From: Entophlyctis helioformis
Taxonomy: Eukaryota > Chytridiomycota > Chytridiomycetes > Chytridiales > Chytriomycetaceae
DNA: 64,000 nucleotides
Direction of reading: 5' to 3'
NCBI GenBank assembly: GCA_025526915.1
Contig: JAHLKH010000123.1
Location: forward strand, 1-64,000
Both the position numbers and the translations under genes were made by a program. This document shows, piece by piece, positions 1-11,600 of this stretch (the first letter of the stretch is position 1; the number at the start of each line of letters is the position of its first letter). The notes under the pieces were generated by a model that did not search any database, was not told where the DNA came from, and worked only from the letters and a program-made list of their open reading frames with translations.

Positions 1-244
1 TGCTGTGCGGCTGGCTGCTGTCTGCGTCTGGCGTTGTTCCGTGGGGGACTTGCAGGTGCGTGCTGTCGCTGTGCTGCATGTGATGCTGCTGTGGTGTTGC
101 TGCGGATGCTGATGCTGATGATGATGGTCCTGCAGCGGCGACGAAGCGGGAGCAAACGCCGAGCGAGCGGAAGCAGACGCAGCGGGCGACTGGGCTTGCG
201 ACGGGAGAGAGGGCAGAGTGTGGGGGGGCTGGTGCTGCTGGTGC

Positions 245-276
<32 letters not shown>

Positions 277-456
277 GTGCTGGGATGATGTGGACGCCGA
301 GGGTTGTGCAGGTGCAGACGCAGACGCAGCAGACGGCGGCCTGAAGCAGCGCCTGCAGACGGAATAGCCGCACGGCAGCGTCAGCGGCTCAAAGAGCAGC
401 TCCATGCAGGCGCCGCATTGGAAGGCGGCGACGAGGGGCCCGAGCGCAGCGTCCAT
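1..456 (-). CDS. RING-finger protein (LONRF-like), N-terminal fragment cut by window edge
   Basis: Reading down from an ATG at 456 the frame stays open for all 152 codons to the window edge. Residues about 13-34 form a RING core, CGACMELLFEPLTLPCGYSVC followed by RRCF, with C-x2-C, C and C-x2-C spacing typical of C3HC4 E3 ligase RINGs. The pattern 'EP(V/L)TLPCG.S.C..C' is most like LON-domain RING proteins (LONRF), but no LON domain is in view, so family assignment is inferred. The usual zinc-ligand histidine after CG is a tyrosine here. After the RING comes a low-complexity Ser/Ala and Gln/His stretch encoded by CTG/GTG repeats at about 226-285. A (GT)n run lies immediately upstream of the start. 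Confidence 0.6.
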
Positions 457-471
457 GTGCGTGTGTGTGTG

Positions 472-509
<38 letters not shown>
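457..509. repeat. (GT)n microsatellite
   Basis: Alternating GT with two GC interruptions, directly upstream of the RING gene start codon, so it lies in that gene's 5' UTR or promoter. Confidence 0.95.
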
Positions 510-510
<1 letters not shown>

Positions 511-1376
511 AGAGAGAGTGGACTCGAGTGGACGAGAGGGGACCAGAGTGGACAAGAGCAAACGGGCGGCGAGGGTGAGTTATGGACTTATGGGCAGGCA
601 GGCAGGCAGCGCACAGCGCACAGCGCACGGCACAGGCTCGGCACCACGCGGCGGCTCGTTCCGCTGCCACGGATTTCCCCGCATTTCTCCACTCTGCCGA
701 TCACGCGCGGATGATCCGCACGGCGCTGGCGATGGCTGCCACGGCGGCGCCGATGGCGGGTGATGTCGCGGTGATGTCGCGGTGATGGCGCTGGCGATCT
801 GGCGGCTGCTCATTGGTCGGTCATTGGCTGCTCATTGGCTGCTCATTGGTCTGCTTGTCTGGTCATCTGCCCTCTCCTGCCCTCTCCTGCCCTCTCCTGC
901 CCTCTCCTATACCCTCGCTCCCTCTCTCCCTCTCTCCCGCCCCCATTCATCCCCATCCAGGGACACTCTGGCCGTGGCTGTGACATCGCCTGCTCACACA
1001 AGCGAGTCCAGGGCTGGCGTCTTTCTCGACCGCGACTTGGCCTGCCATCAAAGTGCCTGCCATCAAAGTGCCTGCCATCAAAGTGCCTGCCATCAAAGTG
1101 CCTCGGCGGCAGCTCCTCTGGCCAACAGCTTGGCGTGGTTCCTTGCAGCCGTGCCCACCATCGCTGCCTGGCATCGCGCATCCCCGCGATCGCCCTGTCT
1201 GGCCCCCTGAGCAGCCTTGGACGCCGACGCTGGCAAAGCTGGCAAAGCTGCCGAGGCGACGTCCTCGTTCATGTGTGCGCGTCGCCCACTGGCCGTCCTT
1301 GCATGCAGACTGCTGTCGCCCGTCGCCCATCGCCTTCGCATTCGCCGTGGTTTGATTCGCTGCAACAACCGCAACC
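510..1376. other. Divergent intergenic region with short tandem repeats
   Basis: This stretch separates the divergent RING and bL36m genes. I see no convincing gene. It holds CAGG and GCACA repeats near 592-625, four copies of 'cctctcctgc' near 868-908, and the 15-bp minisatellite at 1041-1100. Overlapping ORFs in all frames are low-complexity shadows. Confidence 0.6.
1041..1100. repeat. 4 x 15 bp minisatellite
   Basis: Four perfect head-to-tail copies of 'cctgccatcaaagtg'. Confidence 0.95.
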
Positions 1377-1841
1377 ATGATCGCCATCCGCTCGGCTGCA
1401 CGGTCCACGGCAACGGCAACCGCAACCGCAACGGCCGCCTCTCGTGCAGCACTGGGGCTTGCTGCCTCGGCCACAGCCGCACCCCCTCACACAGCTGCCA
1501 CAACTGCCACAGCTGCCACAACTGCCACAGCTGCCACAACTGCACCCGCCCGTGCCTTTGCGTCGGCTGCCTGGCGCACACACACAACGTCGCTGATCCC
1601 CTGCAAAACAACCGTCGCTGCTGGCTCGCTGCTGGTGTCTGCCTCGGCTGCCGCTGCCGCTGCCGTCGCTGCCCCGTCGTCCTCGACGTCGCTGCTTGCT
1701 GCCGGCGCAACAACCATCCGCACATACAAGGTCAAGACCGCCCTCAAGAAGCGCTGCGAGCACTGCTACTTTGTCCGGAGAAAGGGCAAGCTGCGTGTCC
1801 TCTGCTCAGAGAACGGCAAGCACAAGCAGCGCCAGCACTAG
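1377..1841 (+). CDS. MRPL36: Mitochondrial large-subunit ribosomal protein bL36m
   Basis: A 154-residue single-exon frame. The last 38 residues are a complete bL36 domain: [19 protein letters not shown], then a conserved cysteine in LRVLCS and the terminal KHKQRQ. The three cysteines and the histidine of KHKQRQ are the usual zinc ligands. The first ~115 residues are Ala/Thr/Arg-rich and almost free of acidic residues, as expected of a mitochondrial presequence, but unusually long for this family. The protein would sit in the large subunit of the mitoribosome near the peptidyl-transferase region. The chosen start is the first in-frame ATG. An AATAAA lies 50 bp after the stop. Confidence 0.93.
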   Translation: MIAIRSAARSTATATATATAASRAALGLAASATAAPPHTAATTATAATTATAATTAPARAFASAAWRTHTTSLIPCKTTVAAGSLLVSASAAAAAAVAAPSSSTSLLAAGATTIRTYKVKTALKKRCEHCYFVRRKGKLRVLCSENGKHKQRQH

Positions 1842-1890
1842 CTGCCCGCCGATGCGATGCCCCCCACCTCCCCAAGGCTGCCACTTGCAG

Positions 1891-1896
1891 AATAAA
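1891..1896 (+). terminator. Poly(A) signal AATAAA for bL36m
   Basis: AATAAA 50 bp downstream of the bL36m stop codon. It lies within 50 bp of the opposite-strand signal of the convergent WDR6 gene. Confidence 0.6.
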
Positions 1897-1938
1897 GTCA
1901 ATGGCCAGGCGGTCACTGGGACGTTCATGCAGCCGGCA

Positions 1939-1944
1939 TTTATT
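1939..1944 (-). terminator. Poly(A) signal AATAAA for WDR6
   Basis: TTTATT on the plus strand is AATAAA on the minus strand, 30 bp beyond the WDR6 stop at 1974. Confidence 0.55.
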
Positions 1945-1973
1945 GGCGTGGGCCGCTGTCCGACGAGCCCTCG

Positions 1974-4900
1974 TCACAGATCCACCTCCAACATCTGGAG
2001 CCCAAATCCGGCAACCGCCAGACTGAGCACAGTCGAGGACGCTGTCGGGGACGCTGCTGTCGAGGACGCCGTTGATCGCACAACGTCAAAGGCCCCAACA
2101 TCCGGCACATGCACAGCCGCTGCAGACACAAACGACAGACGATCAGACTCGTGCCGCCACAGTATAAGCCGCTGATCGACGGATGTTGAAAGCAGGCGCT
2201 GTGCGTCCAGGACGGCCACGCCGCCCAGTGCAGAGGCATGCGCGCTCGGCTCCAGCGCAGATCCAAGCACTGCCACTGGCCCGCCTGGCTGCGTGCTCAC
2301 AGACAGTCGCAACACAGCCAGTGCATTGTCGTCTCCTCCTGTTGCCACATGAACCACTTGCATGTCTGAGCCAGCCGTGTGTGTGGCGAGGCACGCGCCG
2401 CCAACCCAAACATCCATCGCCTTGACACCAGACTGGTGCTGCTTCCACACATGCATCGGCGTGCCAAGATCCAGCGAAAGACCAACAGCTGTCGCCGCCG
2501 CCTCTTGCGCTGCTGCCGTTGCTGCTGTTCCACGGCGCCGAGGCACCAGTCCGATAAACCGCTTGCCCATGGCCGCCGTCTTGTCCATGGCTTCCTGCAC
2601 CGTGTTGGATCCGGCGCGTCCTTGTCCGCTCACAAGCACAGACAGGTCCCAAAACGCAACACGCCCGTCCGTGCCGGCACTGTACAGCACCAGCCGAGAG
2701 CCGCCAAGACGCAGCAGCTTGACCTGGAGCACGCACCGGCCGTGAAAGAAGGACTGTCCCCACAGCACAAACCGCGCTTCCGTCTCGTCAAACACCCACA
2801 CCCGGACAGCAGAGTCGGAGCATGCCGCAGCGACCATGTGGCGGCGTCCGCTGCTGCTGCTGCTGCTGCTACTACTACTACTGCTACTACTGGTGCCGCT
2901 GCTGCTGCCAGTTTCTTCCGCCGTCAGGACGATGCTGGACACGGCCATGATGCGCGTTTCGGCCACAAGACTCACGCGCTGGGCAGAGGCGACATCCAGG
3001 CACCGCACATGGAACTGCTCCTTGCCGCTGCCACCGCTCCCACCGCTGCCATCAACGCTGCCGTGGTTCTTGTCCGCAGACTCGGCTGGCCCCCACGCAT
3101 CCGTCTCGAGACGCCAGCATCGCAAGTCTTCGCGTGCACCAGCAGAAAACAGCAGCGTGTGTCCGTCGGCAGAGACAGACTGGCTGATGGCCCGGACAGC
3201 ACCGTCTTGGCGACGAGACGCGCTAGCAGCCGAAGCTGGTGTCCTGGCTCGCATGTTGGATCGTCTGCCACGCTATGTGAGTGCATGCCAGCCAGGTGCA
3301 AGGCATGCATGCCCTCGACTCACATTTGTGGAACGTCAGCTGTCCGTCCTCGCCTGCCGACACGACAAGCCGCGCATGGGTGCTGGCCGTCGATGGCCTG
3401 GCAGGAAGATGCACAAAGCGAACAACGCGCGTCTCGCGGCCGTGGTAGTTGTCCTGCAGTTTAGGTTCCTTGAAGGCGTGCGCGTTGGTCTCGCGACGCA
3501 CCACAAGCATCATCTGCCGCCATGAATGCAGTGGCCGGTCAGACGCGCCATGGCCACCACCAGCCCCATGCCAGCACACGAAACAAACCTTGCCGCCCCT
3601 GAGAAATGCAAAGTTGGCATGCTTCAGAGACTCGTCTTGCGTAGCAAACTGCCACCGCCGATGGCCGCCTCCGCACGAAATGGACATCATCTCGTACTTT
3701 TTGGTTTCGTTGTACACCAAGAACCGCTTGTCATAGAACCCGCCGATCAGCACCGTGCCGTTGATCATGACAATCTGCATCGGTGGACACACGCGTCTGT
3801 GAGTCTGCAGCATCGATGCAGCCAAGTATCGCGTCAACTCTGACACACACCTGCTCCAGCCATCCGCGCGTCAGGCGAGTCTGGTGTGTGCGCTCAAGTG
3901 TCCATCCATTGCGTGCAAGCTCGACGGTCATGACAGTCGACAAGCCGCGAGTGGCAACCATGGCGTGTGGCGCTGCCGCTTGCCCACCCAACGACTCGTC
4001 GTCTTGGTTGTCCGCTAGACTCTCGGATGAGGCTTGCGTTGCAAGAGTCGAGCGGTCCCAACGAACCATGTGCTTGGCAAACACGCCATCACGGCCCGTG
4101 GTGTAGAACTGCAGACTTTTGCCATACTGTGCGGTTTGCTGCGGTCCACTGTCGCTGTCATTGTGGTCACTGGGCATCGCGGCTGTTGATGGCTTGATGA
4201 AGATGCTCGTGACAGGCTCCTTGCCGTGGACAGTGCGACACACCAGCACCGGATCGATCACGTATGGCGCATCAACGCAAGCCGGCGGCTGCGACAAGGA
4301 TCCAGCCACAGACGTAATCGCCGAGGACACGTCAAACACCATGAGAGCACCGCGACGCGTGCCAACAATGACCACACCGCGTTCAAGATCGAGTGATATG
4401 CTTGTCATGTACATGTTGGCCACGGGACCTAGCTGCGCATGCAGCTGCACAGTGACATGGCCAGAATGGATGCCCTTGACGGCATACCACATGATCGGGC
4501 TCGTGTCTTGCGTAAACACAAGCAGATGTGCCTCGTCTGTCAGCCAGCCAGCCAGCGAGCGAGCCAGCCGGCCATTGGACAATGGTCAGCACCAGCATGC
4601 CAAGCAAGATGATCACACTGTCCACAGCATGCATCTCACCAGGCGATGCGCCATTAAAGGCAACCAGTTCGCTGATCGTCTCCGTCTTGGGATGCTGCAC
4701 TTCGACATGCTATGGATGCAGACTGGATGTCAGGTGGCACATCGGACTCGACACTTGATCAAGAATGGCATACCGCAAACTGGCCAGTCGGACTGAGCAC
4801 AAGCAGCTTTCCGGAGATGTTGCCTGCCATGGCGACAAGGCCGTTGGGCGACACAGCCACCACCGTATAGTGCTGAAAGTGCGGGTCGTGGTGAATGATA

Positions 4901-6504
4901 CTCTGGTCGCCTGTCGATATGCGATAGATTGAGAATGCCCTGTAGAGTCCATGGCATGTGAGTGGACACGCCACGCTATGCAAAGACTGGCAGTGTCTGT
5001 TACCCTTTGGTGGAGACGATCATGGCCGAGTCTGCGTCAACAAAGCAAAACGACTTTGGAATCTCGGGCTGTCACACCATGCCCATTGTACGGGATCCAG
5101 TCAGTGCGAACCATGAGAGTGCAACACTCGCTCATCTTAACCCACGTGGTTTGATGGCTGTGCATCTTGCTCTTGCACGCACGACACGCCAATCATCTGA
5201 TCGGGAGACTCTGGGGGATGCGAAAGAGTGTAAGCAGCTGCACTCATGGACGGCCGGCGGAACGGATGCATTTAACGCATACACACCAATGCGATTGTCG
5301 CGCAGAGCCTTGAGGTCCCAGAGTCGGATGCCGCCGTCTCCTCCGCCCGTTGCCTGTCGACCGTGAAAGCAGTCAGTTGCCAGACCGACCCGCCTTCTCT
5401 CTCAGCGCGGCTAGCTACCAAAATAGATCGCGATGGGTCTGCATCGACACTCCAGACATTGCGGACCATGTGGCCCTCAAAGCACGCGAGACAGTCGCCC
5501 GTGCTCAGGTCCCACATGCGGCAGCTGCCGTCTTCAGAGACACTGGCCAGACGGTCGCCGTGATCGCTCTCGATAAAGAGCGCGTCCCAGACACGCGCGC
5601 TGTGACCATGTAGTGTCTGCAGCGGCGGTGCCATCAGCTCGCCCGAAGACACGTCAATGTATCCCGTCTTTGCCGCCGTCGATGCCAGCGATGCGGCAGC
5701 CGTTGGTTTGGCAGCCGATCCATCCAGACTGGTGCTCCAAATGCGCACCGTGCGGTCGTCTGACACGGACGCAAGCCGCTTTCCGTCTGCACTGAAACGG
5801 ACGCTGAACAGCACACCCTGTTTGCCGATCGCGTCGGGCACGTCAGCCAACCATCACGCTCTGGGAGGACAGGGGCACCTCACACGCAAGCAAGCACACC
5901 TCGTGACCAACAAGCCGCTTCTGAACGCGGCCGTCTCCAGCACTGTCGAGCGTGTACGGGTCCCAGAGCAGCACTTGGCGAAACACGGTTCCAGACGCAA
6001 TCACCAGGTTGCCGAGATGCGTGCCAAAGCATCTGGCAGAGTACAGCATGCACCGCTCGCTGCACTGCACCGAGTAGAGTGCGGTTGCGGTGGCAATGTC
6101 CCAGACCTGAACAGAGTTGTGTCCAAACACCAGCACGAGCGCATCCGGTTCTGTCGACGTGGACTCCTGGGTCGCCGACAACAGCAGCAGAGGGATATGG
6201 TGAGCGATCGGCCGAGCCAAGAGTGCCAGGCCGAGACGGCAGACGGCAGACGGCCGACTCACAGACTGCTTGACCCAGTGGCCTTCGCGGATCCAGCTGC
6301 GGAACGGCGCAAACGTGGCTGTCCGCTGCACGACAACGTCGGCCAAGGAGCGTGTCTGCCGATCCAGAGCGAGCGACACCTGGATGACCAGCAGCCGCTT
6401 GCCAGCCAAGACAGCGACCTTGAACGACGGCATGTCTGCAGCCGCCGTGCCTGTCGGTGTCGCTGGACCTGCCATCGGGCCACCGTCAGACAGAGTGAGC
6501 AGAC

Positions 6505-6539
<35 letters not shown>

Positions 6540-6766
6540 GATGCACAGCGGGCATTGGCGCACGACGCACAGACTCGGAAGCCGTGAACACGGCCCCACT
6601 CGAGCTCGGGCAGGAGCGACACTTGCTTGACGAGCGAGCCCCGGGTAGTGTCAAAGAACCGCAGGCTGGGCCCGATGCCCGCCATCAGCACCGACTCGGT
6701 CAGAAACGACAGCGCAGCCACTTGAAAGGCCAGACCGGTGCTGGTTGCATTCAGTTTGTTGGTCAT
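1974..6766 (-). CDS. WDR6: WD-repeat protein WDR6/Rtt10 (Trm734), tRNA 2'-O-methyltransferase partner
   Basis: Nine exons fit: 6766-5900, 5817-5419, 5353-5285, 5068-5004, 4939-4774, 4709-4640, 4536-3851, 3774-3324 and 3205-1974. All junctions are GT-AG and in phase, giving about 1,200 residues. Family landmarks in order are a N-terminal VHGFR segment, GHNSVQVWD, GHE-GVLFSVRFSADGKRLAS, HGHSARVWDALF, NVWSV with GGGDGGIRLWDL, IPKSFCFVDAD, the CGGGHRRWQF block, NYHGRET, and a C-terminal HQSGVKAMDV with TGGDDNALAV. WDR6 binds Trm7/FTSJ1 and positions tRNA anticodon loops for 2'-O-methylation at position 34. Exon 9 has a poly-Ser run. Exon 1 may hide an extra in-frame intron around 6165-6262 (GTGAGT donor) and a CCAG repeat at 6510-6540. 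The last acceptor (3205) is the least certain. Confidence 0.88.
6510..6540. repeat. (CCAG)n tetranucleotide repeat inside WDR6
   Basis: About eight tandem CCAG units (GGCT on the mRNA strand). Similar blocks recur in introns across the window. Confidence 0.9.
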
Positions 6767-6974
6767 CCGTTGATCGGCTCAAAGTGAGAATCAGTGCCCG
6801 ACTGCTCGTCTGTAAAACCGTCCACTTGCTGTCCTCTCACAGGTGATCATGGAGCACTCTCCCGAGTCGCCTATTGTATCCACATGGCCACTGCGGCGCT
6901 GCCTCGAAACAGCCAAGATACGCTTAGATCAATGTATTGCAGTGTCTGGCCGCCGTCTCAAAGCCGGCCACTGC

Positions 6975-8349
6975 TCAAAAGTCGGCATCGAGAGAAAACT
7001 CCTTGTCGGCAGGGTTGCGGTTCATGACGCCGCTCTTTTGGTACTCGCCGACCTTTTTCTCGAAAAAGTTGGTCTTGCCCTGCAGCGAGATCATCTCCAT
7101 AAAGTCAAAGGGGTTCTCGGCGTCGTACACCTTGGGCACGCCCAGCTCGACGAGCAGGCGGTTGGCGACAAACTCAATGTAGCGCTTCATGAGCGTGGCG
7201 TTCATGCCAATGAGCGCGCAGGGCAGGGCCTCGGTCAAAAACTCTTGCTCAATGGCGACGGCCTCGGTGATGATCTGCCGGATCGTGTCGTGCGGCGGCT
7301 TGTTTTGCAGCAGCGAGAAGAGCAGGCAGGCAAAGTCGGTGTGCAGGCCCTCGTCGCGCGAAATGAGCTCGTTGGAAAAGGTCAGGCCCGGCATGAGGCC
7401 GCGCTTCTTGAGCCAGAAGATGGCTGCAAACGAGCCCGAGAAGAAGATGCCCTCGACGGCCGCAAATGCCACGAGACGCTCACCGTACGACGATGTCTTG
7501 TCGTTGATCCACTTGAGTGCCCAGTCTGCCTTTTTGCGGATGCACGGCACTGTCGGCCGATGCCCGCCATGGTGCCATGGACGTGCAAGGCAGCAACACG
7601 CGTATCAGCGCCAACGGCGTTGAATAAGCAACTCGCACACACACACGTACCCGTGTCAATGGCATCAAACAAAAAGGCACGCTCGCGGCTGTCCTTGATG
7701 TACGTGTCAATGAGCAGCGAGTACATCTCGCTGTGGATGTTCTCGATCATGATCTGAAAGTCGTAGAAGCAGCGGGCCTCGGGGATCTGCACGTCCTTGG
7801 AGAAGCGCTCAACCAGGTTTTCGTTGACAATGCCGTCCGAGGCGGCAAAGAAGGCGAGCACGCGAGACACAAAGAAACGCTCGTCGTCGTTGAGGCGGTT
7901 CTCCCAGTCATTGCTGTCCTTGGACAGATCGACCTCTTCGGCCGTCCAGAACGAAGCCTCGGCCTTTTTGTACATTTGCCAGACCTGCAAGTGTGGGAGG
8001 TGCGCAGTGTGAGAAGAGGATAGTGGGCATGGGCAGGTTGTGGGAAAGGCATGCTGTGGGCATGGGCAGGCTGTGGGCATGGGCAGGCTGAGAGGATTGA
8101 ACTCGAGGATGCTGGCCAGCAGATCGGACACGCGGCCGTGTTCGGACGAGTTGGCACATGCAAGTGTAACAGGACAAGACTCACCGAGGGATACTTGATG
8201 GGAAACAAGAGGAAACGCTTGGGGTTGGGCGTGAGAATAGGTTCGGGCAGAAGGGCGGCCTTGGTGGCCAGGGTGCTGGTGCTGGTTGTAGAGGTTGTGG
8301 AGTTGCTGTGCATGGTGGGCGGCAGGACAATCGGGGCGGCTTGGAGCAT
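6975..8349 (-). CDS. RNR2: Ribonucleoside-diphosphate reductase small (R2) subunit
   Basis: Exons 8349-8185, 7984-7651 and 7549-6975 join in phase to about 357 residues. The protein forms the tyrosyl-radical/di-iron subunit that activates the large subunit for dNTP synthesis. Visible iron ligands and radical site: the Asp after [12 protein letters not shown], the ENIHSEMY block (Glu, His and radical Tyr), VEGIFFSG, and [10 protein letters not shown]. The C-terminus FSLDADF is the peptide that docks on the large subunit. The N-terminal [20 protein letters not shown] junction is typical. The 200-nt first intron carries a degenerate 'gtgggcatgggcaggctg' repeat, and the second intron is 101 nt. 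The start at 8349 is chosen as the nearest ATG. An upstream open frame is Pro/Ser-rich and unconvincing. Confidence 0.96.
8023..8092. repeat. Degenerate minisatellite in RNR2 intron 1
   Basis: Three imperfect copies of 'gtgggcatgggcaggctg', wholly within the intron. Confidence 0.8.
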
Positions 8350-8689
8350 GATGGTTGAAGGGATTGGGCTGACGGGCGGGCTTGCCTGCTGGCTGGCTGG
8401 CTGGCTGGCTGCAGCGTCGGGCACCGCACAGCAGCCGAGGGCGGGCAGAGAGCAAGGCAGGAGGCAGGAGGCAGCATGCGCAAGGCAGGCAGGGCATGGT
8501 GTGTGAGTCTGCATCCTCGCCGTGGCTGGCTGACGGCCATCTCGGCGCAGCGCTGCACATCGCGGCATTCTCACATAAAGTTGCTGGGCGTTCGGGAAGG
8601 AAGATCGGATCGGACAAGGCATCGGAACCAAACGACCACCACCCGCCAGTGGCTGGCACGCACACAAGGAGATGCGGTTCAACAGAGCG

Positions 8690-8695
8690 TTTATT
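8690..8695 (-). terminator. AATAAA overlapping the lipase stop codon
   Basis: The last codons read GTG GAA TAA followed by AC, so the stop is embedded in AATAAA. Confidence 0.5.
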
Positions 8696-11600
8696 CCACC
8701 GGCAGCGTGCCGACTTTGACCAGTGCTTTGGCAAGCAGCTGCAGAGACCCCTCGTAGTGGTGCGGCGAACTAGGATCGGCCGATCCCACGACTGTCAGCG
8801 CCGTGTTGTTCATACCAGAGAGCAAGCAGGCAAGCATACAGGCAGTCAATAGACACGCAGGCTGGCGATGACTTACTGGTCAGTGAACATCTTGGTCGAA
8901 AAGGCAAGCTCCGAGAAGGCCACCTCCACATCGTCGACTTCGTAGATGGATATCGGCGTGGTCGAAGTCCCCGACTTGGACGATGCCGGCGGGGTTGCAA
9001 ACGACGACGCAGTGGATGCTGCCGATGCAATGGCTGCAGCAAGCGTCGTTGTGCCCGACGCCGACGTCTGCGGCGGAGGCGACAACGGCCCCGATGCTGG
9101 CGTGTCTGGCCCGTGAGCGCCAGATCCAGATGCGCCAGCCCCAGGCCCAGATCCAGGTGCGCCGCGTGAAAAGGCGCGGGCTTCTGGGATGTACAGCGTG
9201 CCCGTGTTGGCATTGATCCAGTACACTGTACCAGGCGGGTACAGTTTGTCCGCTTTCATGTCTGCCCGGAGCGTCTTGTGCAGTGCCCAGTACCACAACG
9301 CATCGTTGCTGTCTTCCGCCGACCCTGACCACGACGACGGCAGCCCAGATCCAGATCCAGACGCCGACCCAGCGACCCGCTCGCCAGACCCGGGCGGTGG
9401 CGAGTCGCGAAAGATGCCCAGCACCTTGCCAATGATGCGCTCGGCCATTCCCTTTTCGTTGGACAGATTCACCGTCACGTTCCGAAAGTCGCGCACCAGG
9501 CCGAGCGACAGCAGCGGAATCCAATCGTTGCGGAAGATGAAGCAGCTGATGAGCGGCTTGTATGCACGCGACAGATCCGCAGACATGATGGCGGGCGACG
9601 CAAACACATAGGCATGGACCGCACGCAGCGGCAGCCCCGCAGACTCGTCTGTCATGAACACGTCCTCTTCGACCGTCTCGCCTTTGCTGTTGGTCCGAGT
9701 CGTCTTGATCCGCCTGGACCAGAGCATGGACAGCATGGCTGCGCAGCCACCGCCCAGACTGTGTCCTGTGAAGACGAGCGAGTAGCCGGGGTGTTTGCGC
9801 AGAGACTCGGCCACTGCGTCGCGCACCGGGCTTTGTGCAATCTTTTGCGCAGACTTGTAGATGCCAGAATGCACGTACCCCTCGTACCCATCGCGACCCT
9901 TGTAGTAGGCATAGCTGGCCGTCATGTCCTGCACACAAGGCGAAAAACGCAGCCAAAGTTAGCGTCGCAAGCGTCGCAGCACCAGCAAGAGCGTTGCAAG
10001 TGCCAGGCATGCGCACCGTGATGAGATCAGAAAAGCCCAGCGTGCCTCGGAGACAGACGACGACAGAGCGCGTCTCACGGTCGACAACCACGTAGTGCAC
10101 AGGCGCGATGATGGTCGGAGGCTCGAGCGTGGCAGGACTCAGAAACGACGATGTGATAATGTGGTCAACAGGAACATTGACGTGGAACGCAAGCGACTGG
10201 TGGTTGTGGTGGTCTCCGTCGCTCTCGTTCACATAGTGCTCACGCGCCTTGCCAAGCCTGTCAAATGAACCATTAGGACGAGTCTTGAATGCCCAGCTTC
10301 CACCGACACAGCCAATGTCCACTCACCCCATGATCTTGAGAAAGTTGGTGCCATATGCGCCACTCGCAAACTTGATGTATCGCGATGCCATCTCAATGTG
10401 CCCTTCAGGCGTCTTGATCCATGGCTCGACACCGTCAACCAATACAGGCGTCGAACTCGGGCCGGCATGATCTGCATATTGTGCTGAAGACGTGCTCGTG
10501 TCGCCTTGTTGGCGCGGCGGAGCTGCCGATCCGACGCTCACATTCGCCTTGCCCATCTCGGATGCGTTGATGGATGTGGCTCCGTTTCCTGTGGGATCTG
10601 TGCCTGAGATGCTCTTGTCTCCAAGAGCTTCAGACGATGGAGATCCCAGCTTTTGCTGTGCCTGCTGTGCCTTCTGTGCAGCACGGTCGGCTTTGGCGAG
10701 ACGAGAGTATGTTGGTGCATCCCGCACGCTCTGCACCGTCTCCAGCATGTACATGACATTGGCCAGGTTGGTTTTGTCGCTAAACGAACCGCTTAATGCC
10801 CGACGACGACGTGGGACAGCACCCATCTCTGGCGCAGACGCCGTCGACAGATCTGGATGGTGCTGCGGCCACTGCGACGACGTTGACGACTCGGATTGCA
10901 TGCTGGACGACGAAGGCTGTTGGCGCAGCGTCGGCGTCAATGGCAGCAGCGTGTGTGGAAGCAGCAATGCCTCAAAGGATCGCCGACGCACGCTGCGATG
11001 CTTTCGGTAGGCATCATCTGGCCATGTGGCGGACTTGCTGTTGGGGGCAAACCGCCCGCCGCGCGGCGAGCCGTTCTTGGGCATGGACGCCGACGTGTCA
11101 AAGATGTTGATGGAAAACTTCTCGTCTGCAGGATCGTAGTTGCCCGTCTTGTCGACGCGGCCCACAAAGATGGGCTTGAGTTTGATGAGGCTGCGCGACC
11201 GGTTGCGGTTGACGTACTGCAGACAGCAGTACGCGGTCATGGCCTTGGACATCTGGCCCAGCGCGTAGATCTTGCCAAAGCGCGTGTTGAGGCCGAGAGG
11301 ATCGTCTTGTCCACGAAACTCTTCCAAGAAGATGCAGATGAATGCAGCGACTGCCTTGGATGTGTCTGTTTCGCCAAAGAGACCATCAAAGATCTGCACA
11401 CACTCCTCTGCCGAACGCAGCGAGAAGCGGACGGTGGACGACGCGAGGTAAAAGGAGGACAGCGTCAGCAGCTCGGCGAGAGAAAAGGCGCTGTGGATGA
11501 GGTAGACACCCGTGTTGGTGTAGCGGTCAAGAACATTGAAAAAGGGTGCTTGGTCTGTGCCCGCAATCTCGCCGCGACGCATGGCCATCGAGTGTACCGT

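Noticed and set aside
1041..1100. 15-bp repeats considered as a regulatory array
   Set aside because: Perfect four-unit minisatellite without evidence of function.
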